Part shown: positions 31,545 to 41,605 of the stretch, in pieces
Numbering within the stretch: position 1 is the first letter of the stretch
Layout: each line of letters opens with the position of its first letter
Source: Selaginella moellendorffii
Taxonomy: Eukaryota > Streptophyta > Lycopodiopsida > Selaginellales > Selaginellaceae
Reading direction: 5' to 3'
DNA: 64,000 nt
Assembly (NCBI RefSeq): GCF_000143415.4
Contig: NW_003314278.1
Span: 326,371 to 390,370, forward strand
The notes under the pieces: generated by a model
The model's input: only the letters and a program-made list of their open reading frames with translations
What the model was told of the DNA's origin: nothing
Databases searched by the model: none
Made by a program: the position numbers and the translations under genes

Positions 31545-31715
31545 CCTTCCTGCCTTTCGTGCCGGATCTAGTGGCGTGGGGGGCGCTGCTCAATGCGTCC
31601 ACTACGATACCGATCGAGGAGCTACAGTGGCTGGGAATGGAGCTCCTTACACTGTATTGTCTGACATCTATGCAACCTCTCTCACCTCTTCTAGCCAGAG
31701 TAGAGGAGGAGAATT
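31545..31715 (+). pseudogene. PPR E-domain fragment
   Basis: Plus-strand copy of the C-terminal part of the 27.6-29.6 kb PPR gene. It starts 'LPFVPDLVAWGALLNAS', then shifts frame and keeps nucleotide identity to 'gacatctatgcaacctct'. It then diverges just where the parent passes into the NTPase-derived tail. No start or flanking repeats remain. Confidence 0.8.
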
Positions 31716-31815
31716 ATCCTAGTTGCTACCATGATCTAGAAGAGTGAGAGGATGCTAGATCGATGCGAGAAGAGAAAAAAAATGATGAAACAAAACCTTT
31801 GGGTGATCACCAATC

Positions 31816-32250
31816 CTACTCAAAGTCGCTCATGATCGCGAGGATGCTCTTGTCGCGGAAGACCTCGTATCTGGATCGACCGACAAAACGAGATGAGCCA
31901 AGGAGAGCAAGAGAAAACACAAAAGCAAACTCTTACGATTTGTCCTCGAGCTTGATCTCCACACCGCCCCAATCCGGGAGCAAAACCTTGTCGCCCACTT
32001 TGCAGAGATTTGGCACGATCTCGCCGTCGGTGTTGTACACGCCCTGGCCTACCGCGACCACAGTCCCGGCATTGATCTGCCAAAGCAACGCTCAAACCCT
32101 AGAAACGCGCCCATGATCGATCGATCAACTACTTACGTGCTTCTGCGTCTCCGGGAGAAGAACGCCGCCCACGGATTTGGCAGGTGGCACGAGCTTCTCG
32201 ACGAGCACTCGATCCAGCAGCGGCGTGAACCTCGACGCGATAGACGCCAT
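31816..32250 (-). CDS. CPN10: 10-kDa chaperonin (HSP10/CPN10)
   Basis: Three exons (32250-32137, 32076-31937, 31870-31816) encode 102 residues. It is the GroES-fold lid of the mitochondrial chaperonin: 'PLLDRVLVEK', the mobile loop with 'SVGGVLLPE', 'VVAVGQG', 'GDKVLLPDWGG' and 'YEVFRDKSILA'. Length and motifs are typical, with no added transit peptide, as usual for plant CPN10. It lies 78 bp downstream of the DNA methyltransferase on the same strand. Confidence 0.95.
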
Positions 32251-32328
32251 AGCCAAGGATTTTGGAGTGTAGGGTTTAGGGGGTTTTAGCGTACAAAGAT
32301 ATTTTCTTTCCGTACGACTTCCGTGTGA

Positions 32329-34835
32329 TCACGAGCCTTGTTCTTGTTCTTCCATCTCGTCCGACTCGCTCTCATCTTCTTCCTCCTCGTCGCTGCCCCC
32401 TTTCTTCCGCCTCCTCTTTCTCCCAACCTTGTGATTGAGATACTTGCCGGTTTTGCTCAGCTCCAGCTTAAAGACGCTCCCCTCGCCTTTGAAGTAGTAT
32501 GGCACCTTGAAACAAAACTGTGCCAGATCCTTGAATGCCACTTCCGTGCCAGTGAGTCTGCGGGCGAAGCTACGTTTGAGTGAAAAGAAAACAGAGAAAG
32601 AAGAACCTGAAAATGTCTGAAGCACTTGTCTGCTGCAAAAGTCTACAGCGAGACGCAAATCCTTCTACCCCGGATGGGGTCCTCGTTACCAAGTTCCAGT
32701 CAATCTCCGTGGTTAAAACAAGCTGCTCAAATCAACTCTATGAGCAATGAATAACATGGAAGTTAAAAAAAAAAAAAAAGCGTACCACATAGTACAGCGT
32801 AGGCCGGCTTGAATCGCGATCAAAAACTGCCCAGACTTCATTCTCTCCAGGGTAGATGAAGTAGCTATCTCCGAGCTTCTTGAAGGTGGTCATTCTAAAG
32901 AAAAAACAAACTTGTCGTAGGCTTCTAAAACCAGCAGTAGGAGTTATTGACCTGTGAGAAAATGTGACCCAGGATGTCTGAAGATCAGCTTTGTCAATCC
33001 TGTTGTATTGTCCGGTTCCGCGGATGGGGCTCCATTGGTCGTCGTTTGCAGCAAGAAAGCCAGTGTCCAGCTCCAGGAAGCATCTATAGAAAACCAGGAA
33101 AGATCGTTGCGTAACGCCAAACAGAGCTTTAAACACTTACACGTGAATTTGCAGCCCTTTCTTCTTTTTCTTGGACTGCAATGTGTCGAAGCGATCTCCA
33201 CTCCTGGATAGAATAACTGCGTACCAGCTTGGTTGTGACCTGGTGTTATAAAGTGCCCAAAGCTGCCAAACGTAGACATTATGAGAACTAAAGACGGCAT
33301 TTCCCGCTTGTCGTACCTCGCCCGTCTCGAGTACGGCGCACTCGCTCTCTCTGAATTTTGGAGAGAAGTTGTAGATTACATGGGCTTCCCAAGTCGAAGG
33401 TAGCATGAGTGGACTGAGCATGTAAGAAATTACTGAAACCTACAGTGAGAAGAACAGATTAGAAATGCCACAAAATCCGGCAAGGACACTTACAGAAAAA
33501 CTATTGCCAATTAGATTCCACCGAATGGTTTTAGCCTTGTCATCAAGCTTGCATTTCCTTTTAGGAGTTTGCTCGGATGCGAACGGCCTACGAATTCATA
33601 TCTTTTGTCATCAGTGTAAAATAAGATAAAACAAAAGAAACTTACACGAAGTCGTCTAGATTACCAAAATCGATGTCAGTGTGTCCAGCAGGGAACCCCA
33701 TTACCTTCTCTAGTTCTGTTACGGTGACATATCTCAGCACCTCATCTTTGCGGTCAAAGACACGTTGCAGTTGTCCAAATCCTCCCACGTAATAGTTACA
33801 CGTCATGACACACTGGGCAAGTGCTGAAAGTTAGCACGCAACGAGAAGACAAAAGTAGAAAGATACCCCGATCTTTTCTTCCAGAGCCGTCGCGTCGTCA
33901 AGAGCATGTTGCAAAAGGTTGGATGCGTGATTTCTCACGTCAGGCAGCTTCTCTGGATGCGGGATGTTTGTCCAATACAGACGCTTGCGCTTGCTGGCTG
34001 TTAGATCCTGGGAGTCGATCTCAATAGGAAGACAGTTGAGATACTTGGATATTTCTTCTCGGTCTATCCATGTCATGGAGGCCACATTCTCCACCAAGAA
34101 CCTGAAAAGAAACACTGCTTAAAAAGGTGGTAAGAGGAAAGGCTCACACCATCGGGGCCGAAAGAGATGCAGTATACGGAGCATATCGAAAAATAGACGG
34201 CTGCGAAAGCCATGCAGCCTGCGCTCTCATGTTAGCAGCGAGTCGCAGTGAAAATGCAAACAATGCTTTCGAACTTACCCATCCCTTTTGCCCATAGAGG
34301 TCAAGTCTTGACAAGGGAAACCACCAACAACGAGATCAATCTCTTCCTCAATGTCTCCTCGTCGAATGTCCTTTACATCTCCCAGGTGTGTAACGTTTGG
34401 AAACTTGGCTTTGAGAACGCGCGCAGCGTAAGGATTCTGGAAATGCAAAGAGAGCCCAGCGTTAGAACGTAAGCACGCGAAGGAACACAGAAGAGAAAGC
34501 AGCGCCTACAATCTCAGAGCTATATCCCTTGTACCGAACTTCGAGACGATCCAAAGCAGCCCAAGTGCCGCCGATTCCATCAAAGAGGCTCAGAACAACC
34601 AAGCGGCGATCCAAAGCTCCAAGGTTTCTCCGGAAAGCGTCAAGCCAGTCTCCGTGCTCCGGAAACTCCTCCTACACTCTCACATTGCATGCAAAATCTC
34701 CACAAAAGGGAAACCGCATACCTTTTTCTTTGATGTTGGAGGAGGTGGCTTCTTGATCTCCTTCTTGAGCTCCCTCTCTTTCAGCCGCAGTGCCAAAGCC
34801 TCTGCTTCACGGATTTTCGCCACAAGCTCTTCCAT
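32329..34835 (-). CDS. DNMT3-like DNA methyltransferase fused to DUF3444
   Basis: Thirteen exons, all phase-consistent (34835-34722, 34671-34510, 34436-34279, 34218-34150, 34101-33867, 33812-33646, 33587-33494, 33439-33317, 33262-33141, 33083-32952, 32894-32786, 32722-32607, 32557-32329), encode 609 residues. Cytosine-5 methylase motifs come in canonical order: I FDGIGG (68-73), IV PCQ with the catalytic Cys134, VI ENV (172-174), an R-x-R block before YWTNIP, and X 'IGNSFSV' (about 328-334). From about residue 355 follows a DUF3444 domain (LWALYNTRSQPSWYAVI, FSHR, YFIYPGENEVWAVF, FCFKVPYYF), then a basic and an acidic tail. No PWWP, ADD or UBA domain is seen. Confidence 0.85.
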
Positions 34836-34934
34836 TCCTACGCAAGAATGCAGGTAGCAAATCGATCAGCCAAGTCAAGAAAAGCGAATTTCCACATATT
34901 TTACCGGTTCTTGCAAGAAGACCTAGAATCAGCT
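34836..34934. promoter_or_regulatory. 99-bp bidirectional promoter
   Basis: The start codons of the methyltransferase (minus) and the small CHCH-like gene (plus) are only 99 bp apart, so both promoters share this stretch. I see no TATA box. A CT-poor leader precedes the plus-strand ATG. Confidence 0.5.
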
Positions 34935-35183
34935 ATGGCGGATCGAGATGGCGCAGCGGCAGTGTCAGCGCGAGCGCCAGCAGCATCGGCGGAGCCAAGA
35001 AACAAGGTAATCTGCGACACGGACGCCCTCCAGCGCTGCCTCAAGGAGAATCGCGGCGATCGCAGCAAATGCCGTAAAGAAATCGAAGCGTTCCGCTGCG
35101 CATGCGAGGCTGGAGGCGCTAGGGCAGGAGGAGCGCCATCGCCATCCCCGCCGCGAGCGCGAGCGCGAGCTCCACCCTCTTGA
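34935..35183 (+). CDS. small CHCH-like cysteine protein
   Basis: Single-exon gene of 82 residues. A helical core has spaced cysteines (C-x7-C-x10-C-x8-C-x-C; 'LQRCLKENRGDRSKC'), like the CX9C/CHCH proteins of the mitochondrial intermembrane space, although the spacings are not the strict twin CX9C. The Ala/Ser-rich N-terminus and Pro/Arg-rich tail are low complexity. Function unknown. Confidence 0.7.
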   Translation: MADRDGAAAVSARAPAASAEPRNKVICDTDALQRCLKENRGDRSKCRKEIEAFRCACEAGGARAGGAPSPSPPRARARAPPS

Positions 35184-35458
35184 TCAATCAAACGATCAAA
35201 TTTTTCTTCCTCTAGTTAGGAGCCGACGTGGCACGACGCGTGGATGGTGCGTCACACCGTGTTGTTTGCTGACTCAGCACAAGCTCTAATACTCCCGTCC
35301 CGATATGGGAGACTTGTTCCTCGCAGCTATGGCGGCATTCCGAGCTAGGTTTTTGGAATTGGTGGGATCTGCGAGCGATTGACCGCGCGCGCTGGGTGAT
35401 TTTCAGCTCGGTAGTGTGATCTAATTCGGGGCCGGGCGATCGATTTGGAGCGGCAGTG

Positions 35459-37099
35459 ATGGAAAGGGAGGCGGCTCCTCCTCTCGACATCGAAAGAAAG
35501 GGGTCATTCTCGAGCCACCGGGGGCGCTCAGTGTATCCCGTCCCGGCTTCCAGCTCGTATGAGGAGATGCCGCCTCGCGCGTCCAGGATTTCGTGGCTCA
35601 TCCCCCTTTTCGTCGTCGCCAATGTCATCGTCTTCATTGTCACCATGTATGTCAACAATTGCCCCAAGAACTCGTTCAATTGCAGGCTCACCTTCCTCAA
35701 GAGGCTCTCTTTCGAATCGCTCAGGGACAATCCTCTTCTTGGTCCATCCTCCGAAACGTAAGTTCTTCTCTCTCTCTCTCTCCTTTTTTTTTTTTGTCTT
35801 TCCTTCCTGGTTCGTTTGATTTTTTTTCTTCGCTTGGATGATTCTTCCTTTGTGTGTGGGTGTGTGTGTTCTTCACTGATCGATCGCTGCTTCTATAGAT
35901 TGAAGAAAATGGGGGCATTAAACTCGACACTGGTGGTGAAAAGACATCAAGGGTGGCGGCTAATCTCTTGCATGTGGTTACACGCCGGTGTGCTTCACTT
36001 GCTCGCGAACATGATATGCCTTCTCTTAATCGGCATTCGCCTGGAGAGGGAATTCGGCTTTGGTAAGTTGACGAAAATCTTTCTAAAGTTCTTCTCTTTG
36101 CCTCAAACTTGTTTTCTCTGCAGTGAAGATCGGGCTTTTGTATCTCCTATCTGGTTTTGGTGGCAGCCTCCTGTCCGCGTTGTTCATCCAGGACCGTATC
36201 TCGGTCGGAGCGTCGGGAGCTCTCTTCGGTCTTTTGGGAGCAATGGTCTCGGAGCTCATCACCAACTGGTCCATCTATTCCAACAAGGTAGCTTCTTAAG
36301 CTTGCTTCAAAGTTTTCTCTCTTTGGTGGTGATCCCTTGCCAAGCACGTATTGCGACTAACACAAGCTTCTATTCTTTTTTTTTCCGTTGCTTTGGCTTG
36401 CAGATTGCCGCGTTGATCACATTGGTCATCATCATCGGCATCAACTTGGCGGTGGGCATCTTGCCTCACGTCGACAACTTCGCGCACATCGGAGGATTTG
36501 TCTCCGGGTTTTTGCTCGGCTTCGTGCTGCTCATGAGACCACAACTTGGATGGGTCCGGCATCAAGGACACGCTGGGATGCCGGGCGGTGCTCCTGTCAA
36601 GTCGAGACACAAGATCTATCAGATCGTGCTTCTCATCGTTGCCGTGCTCCTTTTAGTTGCCGGGTGAGTTTCCTCTTACCATCTTTTGCTCTCTTGAGTG
36701 ATCCTTCAACTGTGCTTGTCAATCTCTCCAGGTACTCGACCGCGATTGCTCTCTTGTACAAAGAAGTTGACGTGAACAAGAAATGTAGCTGGTGTCACTA
36801 CTTGAGCTGCGTTCCTACGTCGCATTGGAATTGTAATGGCAGCAAAACGTTTGAATGCGAGGTATGTTCTTCGCTCTCCTTTTGTTTTTCTATTTTCTCC
36901 GCGTCTCTTAGAAATCGTCGTCGTCCGCGCTCGTGTATGATTGCTTTTGACTTTCACACATTTTCTGGATTTGCTGCAGTATAACTTTGACAAAGGCTAC
37001 TTGACGGTGGTTTGCGAAGATAGAACGCGATCGAGAGAATGGCCCTCAGTCACTTCTCCCACGAGTGATAATGTTTACTGCTCGAGAAGCTGCCGGTAA
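35459..37099 (+). CDS. rhomboid intramembrane serine protease
   Basis: Six exons (35459-35757, 35899-36062, 36124-36287, 36404-36663, 36732-36861, 36980-37099) encode 378 residues of the plant RBL family. The catalytic serine is in GASGALFG and the catalytic histidine in '[12 protein letters not shown]'. The '[11 protein letters not shown]' loop is present, with about seven membrane helices. A cytosolic N-terminus precedes helix 1 ('[16 protein letters not shown]'). The cysteine-rich tail ([11 protein letters not shown]) resembles Golgi-type RBL1/2. It cleaves membrane helices; the substrate is unknown. Confidence 0.93.
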
Positions 37100-37239
37100 A
37101 AGTGAAAGAAAAAAGGAAACCATTCTTTGGGAGGAGAATAAATTGCTTGTAAAAATTCGTTTGAGAAAGTACATTTGTTTTTTTATCCACACCATACGTT
37201 TAGGTCGACGCAAAGCCAAGCAAAGTATTTTGGCTGGCG

Positions 37240-38264
37240 ATGGCGGACCGATTCGTCGCGGCGCATCCCTGGCACGACCTCGAAATCGGTACGCTCGTCT
37301 CGTGTTCTCTTGATTCTCAGGCTGTTCTTGCGATCTTCTCACGCGATCGAGCCTCTTGTTTCGTGGCCAAACCCCAAGGTTCTGGAGCTCCCTTAGTTTT
37401 TAACTGCGTGAGCTTCATCCTCTTGTTTGGTAGCATTGCTTGAATCGGTTTTCCAGGTCGTGGAAATCGCCAAAGGCAGCAAAGTCAAGTATGAGCTCGA
37501 CAAGCAGAGTGGATTGATCAAGGTGTGAATAGTTTGATCTTTTCTTTCGCTACTTTCCAGTTATGCTTTGGTCGTTCTTCCAGGTTGATCGAGTCCTTTA
37601 TTCCTCGGTGGTTTATCCACACAACTATGGATTTGTTCCACGCACGCTGTGTGAAGACAATGACCCGCTTGACGTTCTTGTGATCATGCAAGTGAGCTTC
37701 CATCTCTTTTTTTCTTTTTTCCCTGGTTTTGTCTTAGTAAACGCTCTCGGCCAAGTGAACTTTTCATGAACAGGAGCCTGTTCTTCCAGGAGCGTTTCTC
37801 CGAGCCAAAGCCATCGGGCTCATGCCGATGATCGATCAGGTAGCAAAGTGTTTACATTCTTTTCAGCGTTTCTCTAAGAGTGTCATCTATCTGATCAGGG
37901 GGAGAAGGACGATAAGATCATAGCAGTGTGCGCTGATGATCCAGAGTACAAGCATTGCACGGACATCAAGCAGCTCCCGCCTCACAGGCTAGCAGAGATT
38001 CGCAGGTTCTTCGAGGATTGTATCCTTTGCATCGTCTTTGGTTCTTTCGATTCTCTACCGCTCTATTTCACGATCGAGTGACAGACAAGAAGAACGAGAA
38101 TAAGCAAGTAGAGGTGGAAGACTTCCTTCCCGCGGAGAAAGCCATAGAAGCTGTGCGCAACTCAATGTAGGCATTTCTCTTTTCTCTTTTTTCTTTGGAA
38201 AGCTATGCTCGTGTTTTCCAGGGATTTGTACGCGGCCTACGTTGTGGAGACCCTTCGCCAGTAG
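37240..38264 (+). CDS. PPA: soluble inorganic pyrophosphatase
   Basis: Eight exons (37240-37288, 37379-37407, 37457-37522, 37584-37691, 37774-37839, 37899-38019, 38085-38166, 38222-38264) encode 187 residues. A family-I pyrophosphatase that hydrolyses PPi to two phosphates in the cytosol. The Mg-binding signature DNDPLDVLV and '[12 protein letters not shown]', '[13 protein letters not shown]' are intact. The N-terminus is about 25 residues shorter than typical plant PPa proteins and starts just before 'HPWHDLEIG'. No other in-frame start was found. Confidence 0.94.
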
Positions 38265-38377
38265 GAAGCCATGGAAGCTTCGCACAGGACACACACTTCA
38301 TTATAATTGTTTATCTTTGCGTTAATCAAACAAAGTTATTCCAGCTCTAAAACCAGAGCTCGCGCTTAGGGTTGGCT

Positions 38378-39109
38378 ATGGCGTCTACGAGCTTATTTCT
38401 CGCCTTGGCGCTAGCGCTGCTGGCTTCTCAAGGTAAAGTTTTTTTTCGCTCCAGCTCTCTTGGATCTTCTCGCCTCCCTTTCCCGCAGCGATCGCTAAAG
38501 CCAGTGATGTGAAGGAGCTCCAGATCGGAGTGAAGGTATGTGATCGGCTCTTCTTTTTTTTTTTCGTTTTTTCTTCTTGTGGACTGATGAGAGATTTCCT
38601 GCCAGTTCAAGCCTTTGACTTGCGAAATTCGAGCTCACAAAGGCGATGAAGTGAAGGTCCATTACAAGGTAGGAAGTGTATCCAATTTTTCTATCGCACT
38701 GGACGAGTTTTCTTTCAGGGATCTCTCACGGATGGGACCGTTTTCGATTCGAGCTACACCAGGGGCGATCCCATTGGTTTTACCTTAGGCCAGGGACAAG
38801 TGATTCAAGGTAAGTTCTTAGTTTTGTTCTGAAGCTTGGAACTTATATTGCTTTCATGTCAAGGCTGGGATCAAGGGCTTCTAGGAATGTGCGTCGGCGA
38901 GAAGAGAAAGCTTAAGATCCCCTCCAAGCTCGGTTATGGGGATCAAGGACAACCACCAAAGATTCCAGGTAAAACTCCTTGTTTTCCACTCTCTTGTTTT
39001 CTTTGTTCTGATGTAAAACTTCTGCATATGTTCAGGTGGTGCGACACTGATTTTTGAGACCGAACTCGTGTCAGTTAATGGCAAGGGTGATGAAAAAAAT
39101 GAACTCTGA
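38378..39109 (+). CDS. ER FKBP-type peptidyl-prolyl isomerase (FKBP15/FKBP2-like)
   Basis: Six exons (38378-38432, 38489-38535, 38606-38668, 38719-38809, 38864-38968, 39036-39109) encode 144 residues: signal peptide ([13 protein letters not shown]), then one FKBP domain ([41 protein letters not shown]). The C-terminal KNEL is an ER-retention-like signal. It assists proline isomerisation during folding of secreted proteins. Confidence 0.94.
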
Positions 39110-39191
39110 GGTGTAGTGCTTGATTTTGACAATGAAGCCCTGACATAACACTCTGTTCTTTCTTGAGCTTTTTTTGTCGCTCGTACTGATC

Positions 39192-41229
39192 TTACCAGAA
39201 CTGGCCAGGATTGACGCTTACAATCCCTGCAAGAGCTTTACCACCTGTGCTTCGCAGTCCGTCGATGATGGAACCCCAGGAGGATCCAAGCGCTCCTATG
39301 AAGTAATCGCAATCCACTGCCATCATCAGGTTCACAAAAGCATTGGTGCTACTGTTCCATCTTCCCAGGCCGGTTTCGTAGTCTTTCATCGTCGTGCTTC
39401 CGGTTTGTCTTCTAATGGTCGTGTAGTAGAAGTTCCACTTTGTGTAGTTCTTACTTTCGTCGACGACGTTCTGCGGGAGATTCATTTGGAATTTATCAAG
39501 CTGGAGTTTTTTCTCGTACCTGCATCTCCGTTGAAAGCCATATGTGCTTGGCATTAGGAAAGCGACCACGTAAGTTTTGAGCAAGCTCCATATAAGATTT
39601 GAAGCCGAAGATTTTCATTTCTCGGCCCTTGTCGCCTTGTCTAACGTGAACACTTACCAGGGGCCTCGGACCCCATGGCCTGTGGATATGGTTGCTCCAC
39701 ACAAGCTTCTCCATGGCGGTGATATTTCTTCTCGAACTTTCAACCTGTAAGGCATCAAAGCTATGCTTATACTTCCTTGAAACCAAGCTTTATTCTGATT
39801 GTTTCCAGACCTTTGGCCACTCTTTGGGAAGTGTGTCGACGATCAACGCAGCAGCCGCACGGCCAAACGCTTCGTGACGAGCACGGTTGAGAAGTACGCA
39901 CAGGTATTCGCTTGGATATCGAGTAAGATATCTGATGGCCTGATATCAAGCACTTCATACTCACTTTCGTTTTAGAGCACGATTACCTGTGCACGCCACC
40001 ACCATATGTGCATTTGGTTGTGATGAACTGTGAGCTCACCATTCACTTGGCTCGTTGCTTGCAGATGCTCCCATGGCTTTCCCCAGATCCTGTGTGGAAG
40101 ATAGAAGATTTCACACTGTTGCATTATGGATTCTCTGCGGTCTTACACTGGAATGGGTGCGAACCATGTTATCCCTCCCCAGTAGTTGCTCATGTCGGTG
40201 ATAGTTTTATTCTTTCTCGCTTCCTGCGAAGCAGCGAGCTCCAGCGCTCGCTCACGACATTCCTTTGATGTCTCGGGAATGAAATAGCATGTCCAACGAG
40301 AGTGTCCAGATCCTAAGTGCCAAGGTAAGCTTTACTGTTCTTTTTCTTTCTCCTAAGCTTTTGCGTACCTTTGCAGCCCTCGTGATCGGCTCGGTTGAAA
40401 TACTCCAGGACCAGAACTCTATTTTCGTTCATAGCAACTGCGACCATTCCCGAGATGGCGTTCAGCTGTGCTCCGGTACCCCATGTCGATATGTTTGCGA
40501 AGTCTACGTACAAGAACTTAAGAGATGAATCTCTGCAGTTCTTCGGGTGCTGATGCAACCACAGATCTCGCTGGACGCGTCTTGTGTATGGTAAGTTATC
40601 TTCCTCTCCTCCATCGATCTGGACAGTTTGCAAACCGGATCTAAGTTATAAAGCCAGCCTCTAACTCTAGATCTCTGGATTCTCACCCAGGGAGGAAATG
40701 GACCTTGCAGCAGAGCTGTTTTGTTGAGGAGGAGCTCCTCTCCATCGTCCTCGCAGGGGACGTGCTTTCCGAGCTCAGCTCCCAAGAGGCCTTTCCACAA
40801 ACTCCAGTGTGGACGCTCTCCATCGGCACTCCGGCTGTCCATCCTGGTATACTCCATGTAACGAGCTTTACAATTCTCCAGGTGAGGAGGCCGACTGATG
40901 CTAGAGAGCTCTTCCTCCGAAGCTTCGGCGTCCTCCTTGAGGTATGGTGAAGAATTCCAGATCTCCATTAGCAACTCAATCTTCTCGCTCGTCTCGTCGT
41001 GCGCAGGGAGCTCGGTGTTGCGAGACGAAGTGTTGGACACGGATGATACTTGCACGGATTGGCAAGGCAAGTTGCCACGAAGGAGAAACTGCGAGAGCTT
41101 TGCCGACGGCTCACCATTTTGATTCGCGTTGTCGAGTTGGATCACTCCAACGATGAGAAGCAGGCTGAGCGACAGGCAAACGATGAAGATCCCACTACTT
41201 TGGCTGGAAGATGAAGCAGCAGCAGCCAT
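39192..41229 (-). CDS. FUT8-like (GT23-type) glycosyltransferase A
   Basis: Seven exons (41229-40687, 40618-40369, 40312-40147, 40089-39987, 39939-39811, 39744-39520, 39470-39192) encode 564 residues. Type II Golgi membrane topology (anchor IFIVCLSLSLLLIVGVI), a stem, then a catalytic domain with the order of alpha-1,6-fucosyltransferases: 'HQHPKNC', 'GTGAQLNAIS', 'ENRVLVL', the donor motif VHVRQGDK, and 'CDYFIGALGSSW' near the end. It likely transfers fucose to a glycan. Acceptor unknown. The longest of three paralogues, and the only one with an N-terminal region in a single exon. Confidence 0.75.
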
Positions 41230-41418
41230 GGTTTTGTGCTTCCAAACTTCCAGCCTTTGGTGGAAAATTTCTTAGTCTGTTACAAGTGTTACTTGGCTTA
41301 GACGCGATACTGCTGAAATTTTTGTGTAACTGCAAGACTAAAAGAAAAGTTGTTAATCTCAATAGTTAAATTATTTGTTGTTAAACATAACCAGAATAAA
41401 AAATGTTTAACACTGATA

Positions 41419-41492
41419 CGCTAGAAGGAGGGCTCGAACCTCCGACCTTGTGGTTAACAGCCACACGCTCTGACCAACTGAGCTACTCCAGC
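41419..41492 (-). tRNA. tRNA-Asn (GTT anticodon)
   Basis: A 74-nt cloverleaf on the minus strand. The acceptor stem GCTGGAG pairs with TTCTAGC through two G-U pairs. The A box is TAGCTCAGTTGG, the anticodon loop CTGTTAA gives GTT, and the T arm is GGTTCGAGCCC. No intron. A short T-run follows downstream. It sits in the 376-bp gap between glycosyltransferase A and the beta-galactosidase. Confidence 0.93.
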
Positions 41493-41605
41493 TCATGTTA
41501 TATTAATCATTAACTTTTATTTTAACAATTAAAAATAATGACACAAAAGTGGTGTGGCTGATTCTTCCTCTATTTTTTGTCATGCGCTTCTCCAGCGCTG
41601 GGAAA

